Translations under genes and position numbers: made by a program
Assembly: GCF_025960985.1 (NCBI RefSeq)
Contig: NZ_JAOQMX010000019.1
Location: forward strand, 1-64,000
Source of the DNA: Flavobacterium psychraerolatum
Lineage (GTDB): Bacteria > Bacteroidota > Bacteroidia > Flavobacteriales > Flavobacteriaceae
Direction of reading: 5' to 3'
DNA length: 64,000 nucleotides
Notes under the pieces: generated by a model
Told to the model about the DNA's origin: nothing
Database searches by the model: none
Seen by the model: only the letters and a program-made list of their open reading frames with translations
In this document: piece after piece, positions 54,530 through 62,811 of the stretch
Numbering within the stretch: position 1 is the first letter of the stretch
How the letters are laid out: each line of letters opens with the position of its first letter

Positions 54530-55534
54530 TTATCCTCCAATCTTAATCATACTTCTATTTTTTGAAAATAAATCTGGATTTTGAAATTTGGCATCATCAT
54601 CCATTCCGCCTCGCATGGCGTGTTTGGATTGTATGTTTTGAGCAATTAAAGGTTCTATAGACTTTCCTGATCTCAAGGTTTCAAGCAGCGAAGTTTCGGT
54701 ATTCGAAAACAGACAATTTTTTAATTTTCCATCTGCCGTTAGCCTAATACGGTTGCACGAGCTACAAAACGGATTGGTTACCGAACTAATCACAGAAAAA
54801 CTCCCTTTGTAACCTTTAATTTTATGATTTTTGGCGGTATCATTTGGTTTATCTACCAGTCTTTCGACCTTAGTTATCCCATATTTATCATGGGTTTGAT
54901 TCATTATTTCTGCATAAGAAACCAATTTATCTTTGTTCCATTTATTCCCGTCAAAAGGCATGAATTCAATAAAGCGAATCATGATATTACGGTCTTTGGT
55001 CAATTCTATAAAATCCAAAATTTCATTATCATTAAATCCTTTCATTACCACTACATTCAATCGCAGTTTGAAATCATGTTTATCCAACAACTCTAAATTT
55101 TCCCAAAACTGTTCAAAATAATTGCGACGGGTAATAAGGTTAAATTTTTCTTTTTTCAAACTATCGATACTCACATTCAGACCTATAATTCCAGCCTCTT
55201 TGAAGGTCTCTATAAAATCATGTACCAAAATCCCATTGGTCGTAATTGTCAATTCTACGCCCAATTTCCCCAGTCGAGAAATAACACTCTTGGCGTCTTT
55301 CCTAACCAAAGGTTCACCACCAGTCAACCTAATTTTGGTAACACCCAAATTGACAAACGTTTGTGCAATGGTTATAATCTCATCGGAAGTCATCAAGTGT
55401 GGTTTTGGCGTCAACGAAATTCCTTCTGCAGGCATGCAATACGTACACCTCAAATTACAATGTTCAGTAATCGAAATGCGCAAATAGTTGTGCTCGCGAC
55501 CGTGTGTGTCCTGCATGAATTTGTTAGGCACCAT
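54530..55534 (-). CDS. moaA: GTP 3',8-cyclase MoaA
   Basis: About 334 residues from the ATG at 55534; an upstream start at 55600 would add 22 unlikely residues. Radical SAM motif EHCNLRCTYCMP (C26, C30, C33). The second [4Fe-4S] site near 260 is FCSSCNRIRLTADGKLKNC. The C-terminal GG (KIGG) required for activity is present. It carries out the first step of molybdopterin synthesis with MoaC. It overlaps the upstream moaC-moaB gene by 11 nt; last gene of the minus-strand Moco cluster. Confidence 0.93.
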   Translation of the reverse strand: MVPNKFMQDTHGREHNYLRISITEHCNLRCTYCMPAEGISLTPKPHLMTSDEIITIAQTFVNLGVTKIRLTGGEPLVRKDAKSVISRLGKLGVELTITTNGILVHDFIETFKEAGIIGLNVSIDSLKKEKFNLITRRNYFEQFWENLELLDKHDFKLRLNVVVMKGFNDNEILDFIELTKDRNIMIRFIEFMPFDGNKWNKDKLVSYAEIMNQTHDKYGITKVERLVDKPNDTAKNHKIKGYKGSFSVISSVTNPFCSSCNRIRLTADGKLKNCLFSNTETSLLETLRSGKSIEPLIAQNIQSKHAMRGGMDDDAKFQNPDLFSKNRSMIKIGG

Positions 55535-56438
55535 GATTGAATCCGTTAAGTATTTTAAATAAATGTAAAATTGAAGGAAAAACAGCATCCATAGACTCAC
55601 TCGCTCCAGCCGTCGAGCCAGGTAGCGCCATAATCAACGTATTCCCTTTAAATCCAACTACAGAACGAGACAGCATCGCATAAGGCGTACGGTCTTGTCC
55701 ATAGGCACGAATTGCTTCTTCGATCCCAGGAATACGACGGTCAAGCATCGGAATAACCGCTTCGGGAGTGATGTCACGGTTGGACAAACCGGTACCTCCT
55801 GTCATGATAATCAGGTCGATATTGCTTTCGCATAAATCGGTAATCGTGGATTGAATATCCAGAATTTCGTCTGGAATTACCGTATATCTAGACACTTTCA
55901 AACCTAAGTTTTTTACTTTATCCGAAATCACTTTCCCTGCTCTATCTTCTTTTTTTCCGCTTGCAACACTGTCCGAACACACAATTACAGACACCGCCAA
56001 ATCGGGTACATCATTCTTTCCGAAATCTGACTTCCCTCCTTTTTTGTGCAGTAGTTTAATGCTCGAAATTTCCACTTGCTTGTCAATCGGTTTCAGCATA
56101 TCGTACATCGTCAACGCGACAATCGATGCACCGTGCATAGCTTCCACTTCAACACCTGTTCTATATATTGCTTTAACCGTTACTTTTACTAAAATAGAAT
56201 CTTCCATAAATTCGTATTCAATACCCGTAAACTCAATTGGCATCGGATGACAATCCGGAATCGAATTCGAGGTATTCTTCACTGCAAAAAGGCCTGCCGT
56301 TCTTGCTACTTCAAGGACATCGCCTTTGGGAACTGTTTTATTTAGAATCGCTTCCATAGTGGCTTTTGCGCCCACTTTTACAACTGCTTGAGCCGTGGCC
56401 GTACGTTGTGTAATAATTTTATGTGTAATGTCTACCAT
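55524..56438 (-). CDS. moaCB: Bifunctional MoaC-MoaB/MogA fusion
   Basis: The protein has 304 residues in two domains. The MoaC part (about 1-150) has DCHPMPIEFTGIEYEF and MHGASIVALTMYDMLKPIDK, giving cyclic pyranopterin monophosphate. The MoaB/MogA part (about 155-304) has IVCSDSVASGKKEDRAGKVI, MTGGTGLSNRDITPEAV and IMALPGSTAGASESMD, which adenylates molybdopterin. In E. coli these are separate proteins. The ATG lies 58 nt upstream of a dispersed repeat copy (56499-56587); moaE follows across that repeat. Confidence 0.92.
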   Translation of the reverse strand: MVDITHKIITQRTATAQAVVKVGAKATMEAILNKTVPKGDVLEVARTAGLFAVKNTSNSIPDCHPMPIEFTGIEYEFMEDSILVKVTVKAIYRTGVEVEAMHGASIVALTMYDMLKPIDKQVEISSIKLLHKKGGKSDFGKNDVPDLAVSVIVCSDSVASGKKEDRAGKVISDKVKNLGLKVSRYTVIPDEILDIQSTITDLCESNIDLIIMTGGTGLSNRDITPEAVIPMLDRRIPGIEEAIRAYGQDRTPYAMLSRSVVGFKGNTLIMALPGSTAGASESMDAVFPSILHLFKILNGFNHGA

Positions 56439-56498
56439 TTATTTGCTTTTAGCTATTGGCTCTTGCCTTTTAGCACTGTTGTAAAAATATTATTTTGG

Positions 56499-56587
56499 GC
56501 GTGTCCCTACGGGTCGGGCTTTTCGTTCCAATCTTTTTTGGGGCAAAAAAAGCCCAAAAAAAGGATTTGCTCTTCAATCCCTCACGC
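56499..56587 (-). repeat. Dispersed intergenic element, copy F, inside the Moco cluster
   Basis: GCGTG at 56499 and CTCACGC at 56581 end the unit. Inside are GGGTCGGGCT, TTCGTTCCAATCTTTTTTGG, GGGGC/AGCCC hairpin and GGATT/AATCC hairpin, in the order of copy C. It sits between the 5' end of moaCB and the moaE stop. Confidence 0.75.
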
Positions 56588-56693
56588 GAATTTGATTTCA
56601 ATTCAAGTTTAGTTTAAATTAAAAATTTCTTACTACTCTTATTCCTTTTCTCTAAACTCTAACCTCTTTTTTAACCTCTAACCTTTAGCTTCC

Positions 56694-57140
56694 TTACTTG
56701 TTTTCCTTCCAACTATAACTCTCATCTTCAAAAACCTCTTTTCCAAAAATAGCCACACTCTTTTTTATTTCTTCGACCAAAAACTCCAAAGCTTCATACA
56801 CTACTTTGCGTCTTGGTGCCGAAACAAAAACGAACAAACAAATTTCGCCCGCTTTTACCGTGCCTAAGCTATGGTAAATGTGCATGCACGTAAGCTCATA
56901 TTTAGCGAAAGCAGCTTCTCTAATTTCGTAAAAAGATTGCTCTGCCATTTCTTCATAAGCTGTGTACTCAATTGCGGCAACGGTTTTCCCGTCAATAACA
57001 TCGGCACGAACTTGCCCTAAAAAGATGTTGTGTGCACCTATTGACGTTTTAGTTTGGTGTTTCGCAATCGAATTCCCAATAAAATCGGATGTTATTTGCC
57101 CTTTAATAAAAGAACTTTTCTTTGGTTTATCTGATGACAT
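56694..57140 (-). CDS. moaE: Molybdopterin synthase catalytic subunit MoaE
   Basis: About 148 residues from the ATG at 57140. A frame extending to 57191 adds 17 Lys-rich residues and is less likely. IGAHNIFLGQVRADV and IEYTAYEEMAEQSFYEI fit MoaE, then MHIYHSLGTVKAGEICLFVF and RRKVVYEALEFLVEEIKK. The MoaE active-site segment PIWKKE appears as AIFGKE, as known in some Bacteroidetes. It joins MoaD-thiocarboxylate sulfur to precursor Z. A tandem repeat (57211-57576) separates it from moeB. Confidence 0.9.
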   Translation of the reverse strand: MSSDKPKKSSFIKGQITSDFIGNSIAKHQTKTSIGAHNIFLGQVRADVIDGKTVAAIEYTAYEEMAEQSFYEIREAAFAKYELTCMHIYHSLGTVKAGEICLFVFVSAPRRKVVYEALEFLVEEIKKSVAIFGKEVFEDESYSWKENK

Positions 57141-57210
57141 AATTTTTATATTTTTTTCCTCAATTGGGATTATTTTCTTTTTTACTTTCAATTTATCATA
57201 TATATATTCA

Positions 57211-57576
57211 ATACCTGCCCGAGCTTTTGCAAAAGAAAAGACCTCACTGTACGCACTTCGACAAGCTCAGCGGGACAGAGTTGTGGTAAATTCAAATATT
57301 TCAATTACCACGTATTATATGCAAGTCCAATTTTCCACAATGTCCGTCTGAGTTTAGCTGACCCAAAGTTTTTGCCGAAGGAAAGACCTTACTGAAACCA
57401 TTTCGACAAGCTCAGTGTGACAGAGTTGTGGTAAATTCAAATATTTCAATTACCACATATTATAAGCAAGTCCCGTTTCTCCTCAATGTCCGTCTGAGCT
57501 TAGCTTGTCCTGAGCTTTTGCCGAAGGAAAGACTACACGCAAAGCACTTCGACAAGCTCAGTGTGACAGTAGGTAA
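57211..57576. repeat. Tandem TTCGACAAGCTCAG repeat, 2.5 units
   Basis: Three copies begin AGCTTTTGCCGAAGGAAAGA (or variants) and carry ACTTCGACAAGCTCAGTGTG. Units 57211-57360 and 57361-57507 are about 147 nt; a third, truncated, runs to 57576. Between are GTGGTAAATTCAAATATTTC and GTCCGTCTGAG. Similar phrases are scattered in many Bacteroidetes genomes. It is palindrome-rich and fills the space between moaE and moeB. Confidence 0.8.
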
Positions 57577-57608
57577 TTAATTTCGTTTGTTTTAAATCTC
57601 ACAACTTA

Positions 57609-58661
57609 TTATTTATATTTTTCTAAAGACTGAATCCCTTTTTCTAAATGAAAAACCGATTCAAATCCTTGTTTTTTTAAATATTCTACGCCTATTAGGC
57701 TTCGTTGACCAGTATTACAAAACAACACTAATTCTATTTCTTTGTTAATCGTCTGACTGTACTTTTCTAAATCTTCTAGTGGAACTTGAATAACATTCTT
57801 TTCATAAAAAAGAGTTTTTTCATTCGGTTGACGAACATCAATAATCATCACATTGTCCTGATTTATTTTTTCGAAAAAAGCATCAGCGTTTATTCCCTTT
57901 TCAACTTGTTTTTGGTTGAAAAGCAAACTTCCGTTAATGACGCTTTTTTCAATAGCCTTTGGATTTTTAGCGAAAGTAATTATCTGCGTTTGAAAATGAA
58001 GTGCATCATAAACCATTAATTTTCCAGACAAGACTTCGCCAACTCCTAAAATTATTTTCAGGACTTCTGTTGCTTGAAAAGCACCCACCGTATTCGGTAA
58101 AACACCCAAAACACCCATTGTTTCACAATTTGGAGTTTGCTGTAAACCTTCTTTTTCAAGAAACAAACAGCGGTAACTTGGACCATTTTGGTAATTAAAA
58201 ACCGAAACTTGCCCTTCAAACCGATAAATAGATGCGTATACTACGGGGATTTTTTTATAAACTGCCACATCATTAATTAAGTACCTAATCGCAATCGTAT
58301 CGGTACAATCAACTATGATTTGGTAATCACTTACAATATCAAATGCATTCATTCGGTTAAAAAACTGATTGTAAATGGTAACAGTAACATCAGGATTCAT
58401 TTGGGCAATCACTTTCGCTGCAGTTTCTGCTTTGCTTTGACCACAATGACTTAAATTATATAACACTTGGCGGTGTAAATTGGTCTCTTCGACCACATCA
58501 CCATCTACAATCCCGACAAAACCAACACCTGCCGCAGCCAAATTTTGCAAAACAGGACAACCCAAACCACCCGCACCAATGACCAAGACACGAGCCTTGG
58601 CTAATTTTTGCTGACCTATATCCCCTATCTCAGGAAGGATGATTTGACGATTGTATCTCAT
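57609..58661 (-). CDS. moeB: MoeB-like adenylyltransferase with C-terminal rhodanese domain
   Basis: The protein has 350 residues. E1-like N-terminal part with GAGGLGCPVLQNLAAAG (nucleotide site, about 31-47), NLHRQVLYN, and TPNCETMGVLGVLPNTVGAF near 180. The C-terminal rhodanese domain (about 250-350) has IIDVRQPNE and FCNTGQRS with a potential catalytic Cys near 320. It activates the C-terminus of MoaD and may deliver sulfur to it. The zinc Cys pairs of E. coli MoeB are largely lost (SYRC; no CPxC). ThiF-type use in thiamin synthesis is an alternative. Confidence 0.88.
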   Translation of the reverse strand: MRYNRQIILPEIGDIGQQKLAKARVLVIGAGGLGCPVLQNLAAAGVGFVGIVDGDVVEETNLHRQVLYNLSHCGQSKAETAAKVIAQMNPDVTVTIYNQFFNRMNAFDIVSDYQIIVDCTDTIAIRYLINDVAVYKKIPVVYASIYRFEGQVSVFNYQNGPSYRCLFLEKEGLQQTPNCETMGVLGVLPNTVGAFQATEVLKIILGVGEVLSGKLMVYDALHFQTQIITFAKNPKAIEKSVINGSLLFNQKQVEKGINADAFFEKINQDNVMIIDVRQPNEKTLFYEKNVIQVPLEDLEKYSQTINKEIELVLFCNTGQRSLIGVEYLKKQGFESVFHLEKGIQSLEKYK

Positions 58662-58707
58662 TTATTTAAAATTTGATATTGATTTTTAATTTTGAAATTA
58701 ATTTTTG

Positions 58708-58950
58708 CTATCCTCCTGCAAACGGTGGTAAAAACGCAATAACATCTTGTTCTTTCAGATTGGTTTCAATTCCAACTAAAGCTTGATTGACTGCAACAGA
58801 ATAAGATGTTTTTCTCAAATCAGGATAGTTAGCTTCCATGATTGATTTTAATGAAGCCACTGAAGTCAAGGTTTCTTTCAATTGCAATTGTTCTTCTTTC
58901 TTATTTGTTATATCAGCAATCAAACCAAAATATTTTGTATTTATAATCAT
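58708..58950 (-). CDS. moaD: Molybdopterin synthase sulfur carrier MoaD
   Basis: The protein has 80 residues with a ubiquitin-like fold; the C-terminus PFAGG has the double-Gly tail adenylated by MoeB. It partners MoaE. It overlaps the end of mobA by 4 nt. Confidence 0.9.
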   Translation of the reverse strand: MIINTKYFGLIADITNKKEEQLQLKETLTSVASLKSIMEANYPDLRKTSYSVAVNQALVGIETNLKEQDVIAFLPPFAGG

Positions 58951-59516
58951 GATTGTATGTTTTTATACTCTTCGGGGGTATTAATATTTTGAATTTGTTT
59001 ACTCCATTTTTCAGGGACTACAAGGGTTTGGTGGGATAAATCATCAATCACTTGTCGTAATTTTAATTGTTTTCCGGCCATATGTTCTCCAAAAGCAGCT
59101 TTACACGAACGGTCATAAACAGCAATTAGCGGACTTGCTTTTTCTCCTACTTGTACTTGTGTCATCATATAGGAGTCCTCATGTTTGTTTGCCAACCATT
59201 GCAACAATTCTGTTGAGACTAATGGTGCATCAACACTTAGAACAAAATTAAATTTTGTTTTTGAATGTTTTAATGCTGTGTAGATTCCACCTACTGGACC
59301 TTTGTCATCTATCAAATCTTCGATTCGAGGAAAACCTAAAATATCATAATCTACATTAGCAGAAACAATAACAATATTATCTCCTACAATAGGTTTTAAT
59401 GCATCACATATATGACTTACAAATGTTTTACTTTTTAGTAACAGTAATCCTTTTTCTGTTCCCATCCGTTGACTTTTACCACCGGCCAAAATGTATGCTG
59501 TAAAATTATTTTCCAT
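58947..59516 (-). CDS. mobA: Molybdenum cofactor guanylyltransferase MobA
   Basis: The protein has 189 residues. Nucleotidyltransferase motif ILAGGKSQRMGTEKGLL at 9-25; IEDLIDDKGPVGGIYTAL near 85 and LSVDAPLVS near 112. It attaches GMP to Moco to give the bis-MGD cofactor used by DMSO-reductase-family enzymes. No such molybdoenzyme is in the window. Overlaps moaD by 4 nt. Confidence 0.88.
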   Translation of the reverse strand: MENNFTAYILAGGKSQRMGTEKGLLLLKSKTFVSHICDALKPIVGDNIVIVSANVDYDILGFPRIEDLIDDKGPVGGIYTALKHSKTKFNFVLSVDAPLVSTELLQWLANKHEDSYMMTQVQVGEKASPLIAVYDRSCKAAFGEHMAGKQLKLRQVIDDLSHQTLVVPEKWSKQIQNINTPEEYKNIQS

Positions 59517-59660
59517 CTTTTTTTATTATAAATTAAAAGGTAAAAATTTTGCTTTATTCACCATTCGATAAAAATCCGCTATTCTCTAAATGAAAATTTT
59601 AATAGTATAACTAAATCACTTCTTTTCCCCTCTTCTAATCGCTATTCTCACATTTCAAAA

Positions 59661-60404
59661 TTAAGCTGTTATATATAATTTATAAATCGCTATAGCCAAA
59701 ACGGTTGCTAGAACATTCTTCAAAACTACCGAATTAAATTTTTTACTACCATAATACGCACCAAAAAAACCACCTACAAATACAATTCCGACAAGTGGTA
59801 AAGATGATTCTGGCAAAATGCCCCCTTTGGACAAGAAACCTGTTATTCCAGAAATAGAGTTGCCAAAAATAAACAAAGCCGATACCGCCGCCGTTTGTTT
59901 CATCGTCCCCCAACCCATCAGGATAATCACGGGACTCAATATGATTCCGCCACCAATTCCAATTAATCCTGATAAAAATCCGATTATTGCTCCGACTATT
60001 AATGCACCATATAAATTAAGTTCTCTTACTTCCTTTTTCTCTTTTCCTAAAAGTCCAATCAATCGCATGACTGCAAAAATCAATACGGTTGCCAAAATAA
60101 TTTTATAGTAATACGATGAAACCGTCAAATAACCACCCAAAAATGAAAATGGAATTGAGGTTACTGCAAAAGGGTAAAACAAATTCCACTTGAACTCTTT
60201 TTCTCGAAAATAAAAATAAAAAGAAACTCCCGAAACCAAAATATTCAAAACTAAAGCTGTGGGTTTCATGAAAGTTTCCGGAAATGCAAAAGCACTCATC
60301 AATGCCAGATAACCACTGGCACCACCGTGTCCTACACTCGCGTATAAAAAAGCTACAATTGGTAGTAGCATTAGCAACAACGGCATCTCTAATAAATTAA
60401 CCAT
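59661..60404 (-). CDS. TSUP-family anion transporter (TauE/SafE-like)
   Basis: The protein has 247 residues and about eight membrane helices, with the TSUP hallmark GFLSGLIGIGGGIILSPVIIL near 140-160 and an N-terminal VGHGGASGYLALM. TSUP proteins carry sulfite, sulfoacetate or other organic anions; the cluster position suggests a link to molybdenum or sulfur supply. It begins 2 nt after the ModE-like stop. Confidence 0.85.
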   Translation of the reverse strand: MVNLLEMPLLLMLLPIVAFLYASVGHGGASGYLALMSAFAFPETFMKPTALVLNILVSGVSFYFYFREKEFKWNLFYPFAVTSIPFSFLGGYLTVSSYYYKIILATVLIFAVMRLIGLLGKEKKEVRELNLYGALIVGAIIGFLSGLIGIGGGIILSPVIILMGWGTMKQTAAVSALFIFGNSISGITGFLSKGGILPESSLPLVGIVFVGGFFGAYYGSKKFNSVVLKNVLATVLAIAIYKLYITA

Positions 60405-60406
60405 AA

Positions 60407-60745
60407 CTATAATTTGTGTTTTTTAAATTCATTATCCAAAAACTCCCAACAATTGGAGTTTATACTTTCAAAGGCATTAATTAAAGATTGCCCGTATGGG
60501 GTCAAAACGGTTCCGCCTCCTTTGTTCCCGCCAACTTGAGTTTCAATCAAAGGATATTTTGCCGATTTATTGGAAACATCAACCAATTTCCAAGCTTTTT
60601 GATAGGACAGATCCATGGCTTTAGCTGCTTTGTTGAGCGAACCTGTTTCGGCTATTAATTTTAATAATTTCACACGGCCTTCACTAATGAGAATCCCATC
60701 ATCTGTTTCAATCCAGATTTTACTTTTTATTTTCAAAACACGCAT
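60407..60745 (-). CDS. ModE-like winged-helix regulator (DNA-binding domain only)
   Basis: The protein has 112 residues. Winged helix-turn-helix typical of N-terminal ModE: RVKLLKLIAETGSLNKAAKA, MDLSYQKAWKLVD, GGNKGGGTVLTPYGQSLI. The C-terminal molbindin domain of E. coli ModE is absent, so molybdate sensing would need another protein or mechanism. First gene of the minus-strand operon; -7 element TATATTTG at 60764-60771. Confidence 0.88.
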   Translation of the reverse strand: MRVLKIKSKIWIETDDGILISEGRVKLLKLIAETGSLNKAAKAMDLSYQKAWKLVDVSNKSAKYPLIETQVGGNKGGGTVLTPYGQSLINAFESINSNCWEFLDNEFKKHKL

Positions 60746-60763
60746 TTTACCGTTATACTTTTA

Positions 60764-60771
60764 CAAATATA
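60764..60771 (-). promoter_or_regulatory. -7 element for the modE-like to moaA operon
   Basis: The minus strand reads TATATTTG, 18 nt upstream of the ModE-like start codon. Confidence 0.55.
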
Positions 60772-61026
60772 ACGAAATGAATTTTTATAAAAAATTAAAA
60801 AAGCCATAACCTTTAAGAGTATAGCTTTAGAAAAAGATGTATTATGTTAAGTTGAACTCAGTAGTTAATTCAAAAGTTATTGAGTTTTATATGGTAAAAA
60901 TATAATAGAAATCCCTATTATGATTATAGCCAAATTATATTTTTCTAGTTCAAAAAGCTATAGTTCATTCCTAATTATTTGCTTTTTTAAAATCAATAAT
61001 CAAATACTAATAGTAGTGAATATATC
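60772..61026. other. Intergenic stretch without gene
   Basis: AT-rich. No gene, terminator or repeat was recognised between the ModE-like promoter and the moeA stop. Confidence 0.4.
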
Positions 61027-62196
61027 CTAAATCACATATACCTCTACTAAATCACCTTTTGTAAGTTGATAACCTCCATCTTCTACATACATCAATCCAT
61101 TGGAGGTAGAAAAAGTATTCAACATCGACGAGTTTTGATGAGTTAAAACAGTCACTTCATCTCCTATTATATGTGCTTTTAAAAATTGATTTCGAGCATT
61201 ACTTACTACAAAATCATGGGTTAATTTTTTGGAAACTGTTTGTCCATATTCTATTGTATACCCCGAAATCATTTGCAATGTAGGCAATACGTATACATAA
61301 AAGCATGTAAGGGAAGCAGCAGGATTTCCCGGTAAAGCAAAAATCATTTTATCTTTTAATTTACCAGCAAAAAGTGGTTTTCCAGGTTTTTGTTTAACTT
61401 TGTAAAAAAGCCTTTTGACCTTTAAAGTTTCCAATGCTTTTTCCACAAAATCATAATCTCCAACCGAGATACCACCAGATATTAAAATTACATCATTTTC
61501 GACTAAAGCATCTGCTATTTTATTTTTGGTGTTTTCAAAATCATCATTCACATAATATACCGTAGTATTTTCATAGAAAGATTCTTGCAATGCAATATCT
61601 AACATGATTGAATTACTTTCGTAAATTTTACCATGTTTTAAGGGTAGTCCTGGTAATATTAATTCATTCCCCGTTACTAATATTCCAATTTTTGATTTTT
61701 GATATACTAGTACTTCAGTAAATCCTAAGCCAGCCAAAAAACCAATACAAGCTGCATTGAGTAAGGTTCCTTTTTTTAGAGCCAAATCTCCTTTTAAATT
61801 TTGCTCTCCAATGGGACGAATATTCATTTGAAATTTAGGTTGCTCCTCTAATGTTAAAGTAGCTCCTGACACCCTTACTTTTTCGATTTGCATCACTGCA
61901 GTTGCTGAATCTGGAACAGGAGCCCCTGTGAAAATTTTTACGGCTTGCCCAGCTTTTAAGACCACTTGATGGTCGTCTCCAGCTTTAATTTCACCAATAA
62001 TTTCATATACTAAACCTTCATGTACTCCTAAAGCAAAGCCGTCCATGGCCGATTGTCTAAAAGGTGGCATGCAAATGGGGGCTATTAAATCTTCGGCTAG
62101 AGTGTGTTTTTTAGCTTTCGCTAACGATAGCATTTCTAATTTGGGCTCGGGTAGATTGTTTTTTAAAATTGAAAAAGCTTCTTGAATAGTAATCAT
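61027..62196 (-). CDS. moeA: Molybdopterin molybdotransferase MoeA
   Basis: About 389 residues from the ATG at 62196 (MITIQEAFSIL); the frame start at 62223 lies in the -7 element and is rejected. Motifs: PPFRQSAMDGFALG (about 45), VKIFTGAPVPDSATAV near 91, SIMLDIALQE, ISGGISVGDYDFV near 240, and KPGKPLFAGKL with FALPGNPAASLTCFY near 280. Inserts molybdate into molybdopterin. Separate transcription unit just upstream of the ModE-like operon. Confidence 0.93.
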   Translation of the reverse strand: MITIQEAFSILKNNLPEPKLEMLSLAKAKKHTLAEDLIAPICMPPFRQSAMDGFALGVHEGLVYEIIGEIKAGDDHQVVLKAGQAVKIFTGAPVPDSATAVMQIEKVRVSGATLTLEEQPKFQMNIRPIGEQNLKGDLALKKGTLLNAACIGFLAGLGFTEVLVYQKSKIGILVTGNELILPGLPLKHGKIYESNSIMLDIALQESFYENTTVYYVNDDFENTKNKIADALVENDVILISGGISVGDYDFVEKALETLKVKRLFYKVKQKPGKPLFAGKLKDKMIFALPGNPAASLTCFYVYVLPTLQMISGYTIEYGQTVSKKLTHDFVVSNARNQFLKAHIIGDEVTVLTHQNSSMLNTFSTSNGLMYVEDGGYQLTKGDLVEVYVI

Positions 62197-62220
62197 AAAA
62201 TTTATTTTTTTATTCATTTC

Positions 62221-62228
62221 CAAAAATA
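62221..62228 (-). promoter_or_regulatory. -7 element for moeA
   Basis: The minus strand reads TATTTTTG, a TAnnTTTG match 24 nt upstream of the preferred ATG at 62196. Confidence 0.45.
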
Positions 62229-62747
62229 CAATTCCATAATGGATTTTATAATTGAATATTTATTTAATTACAAAAGGAAAATATTAAAAGTCGATTTTCT
62301 AATTTATCTAGCAAATTCTAAACAGTGTCGATTTTTTTAGCCTTAGAAACCTTCCAAACTCCAAACTAAATCTAAGACGAAAAAAGTAAATTTTATTTTT
62401 CGATTCTTATAAATCAAGAACTGAGTCGTCGAAAGAAAACTCAAACACTCGTTGTTTATTTTTTTTATATAAAAAACCTGATTTTTTTAACTACTGTACA
62501 AGAGCTATTTTTTTTTAATTGTTAAGTATGTTTTAAAAAATTATAAATAGTAGCACTCATTTTAATTTAATATATAATCAAAAAACTTCTAATATTCTTA
62601 TTAATCTTACCAATATTTAAGTTAGCTGAAAATAATCAAACTACTAAATCACATACTACATACTAGTTATTTAAAATATAAAACCTACAAATTAATAAAT
62701 AAAACGCATTTCATCGTCTAATAACGTACTTAAATTGTGGTTATTGT
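62229..62747. other. Long AT-rich intergenic region
   Basis: About 520 nt with no protein-coding frame, tRNA or repeat that I could recognise; T and A tracts dominate. A TATATTTG element (62748-62755) ends it. Confidence 0.45.
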
Positions 62748-62755
62748 TATATTTG
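62748..62755 (+). promoter_or_regulatory. -7 element for the surface protein gene at 62812
   Basis: TATATTTG, TAnnTTTG match, 56 nt upstream of the ATG. Confidence 0.5.
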
Positions 62756-62811
62756 AAATTAAAGTGATCGTTCTGAAATAAATATAATGAGTTATACTAA
62801 AAATAATTATA

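Noticed and set aside
57211-57576. CRISPR array
   Set aside because: Units are about 147 nt with no short spacers; it is an intergenic palindromic repeat.
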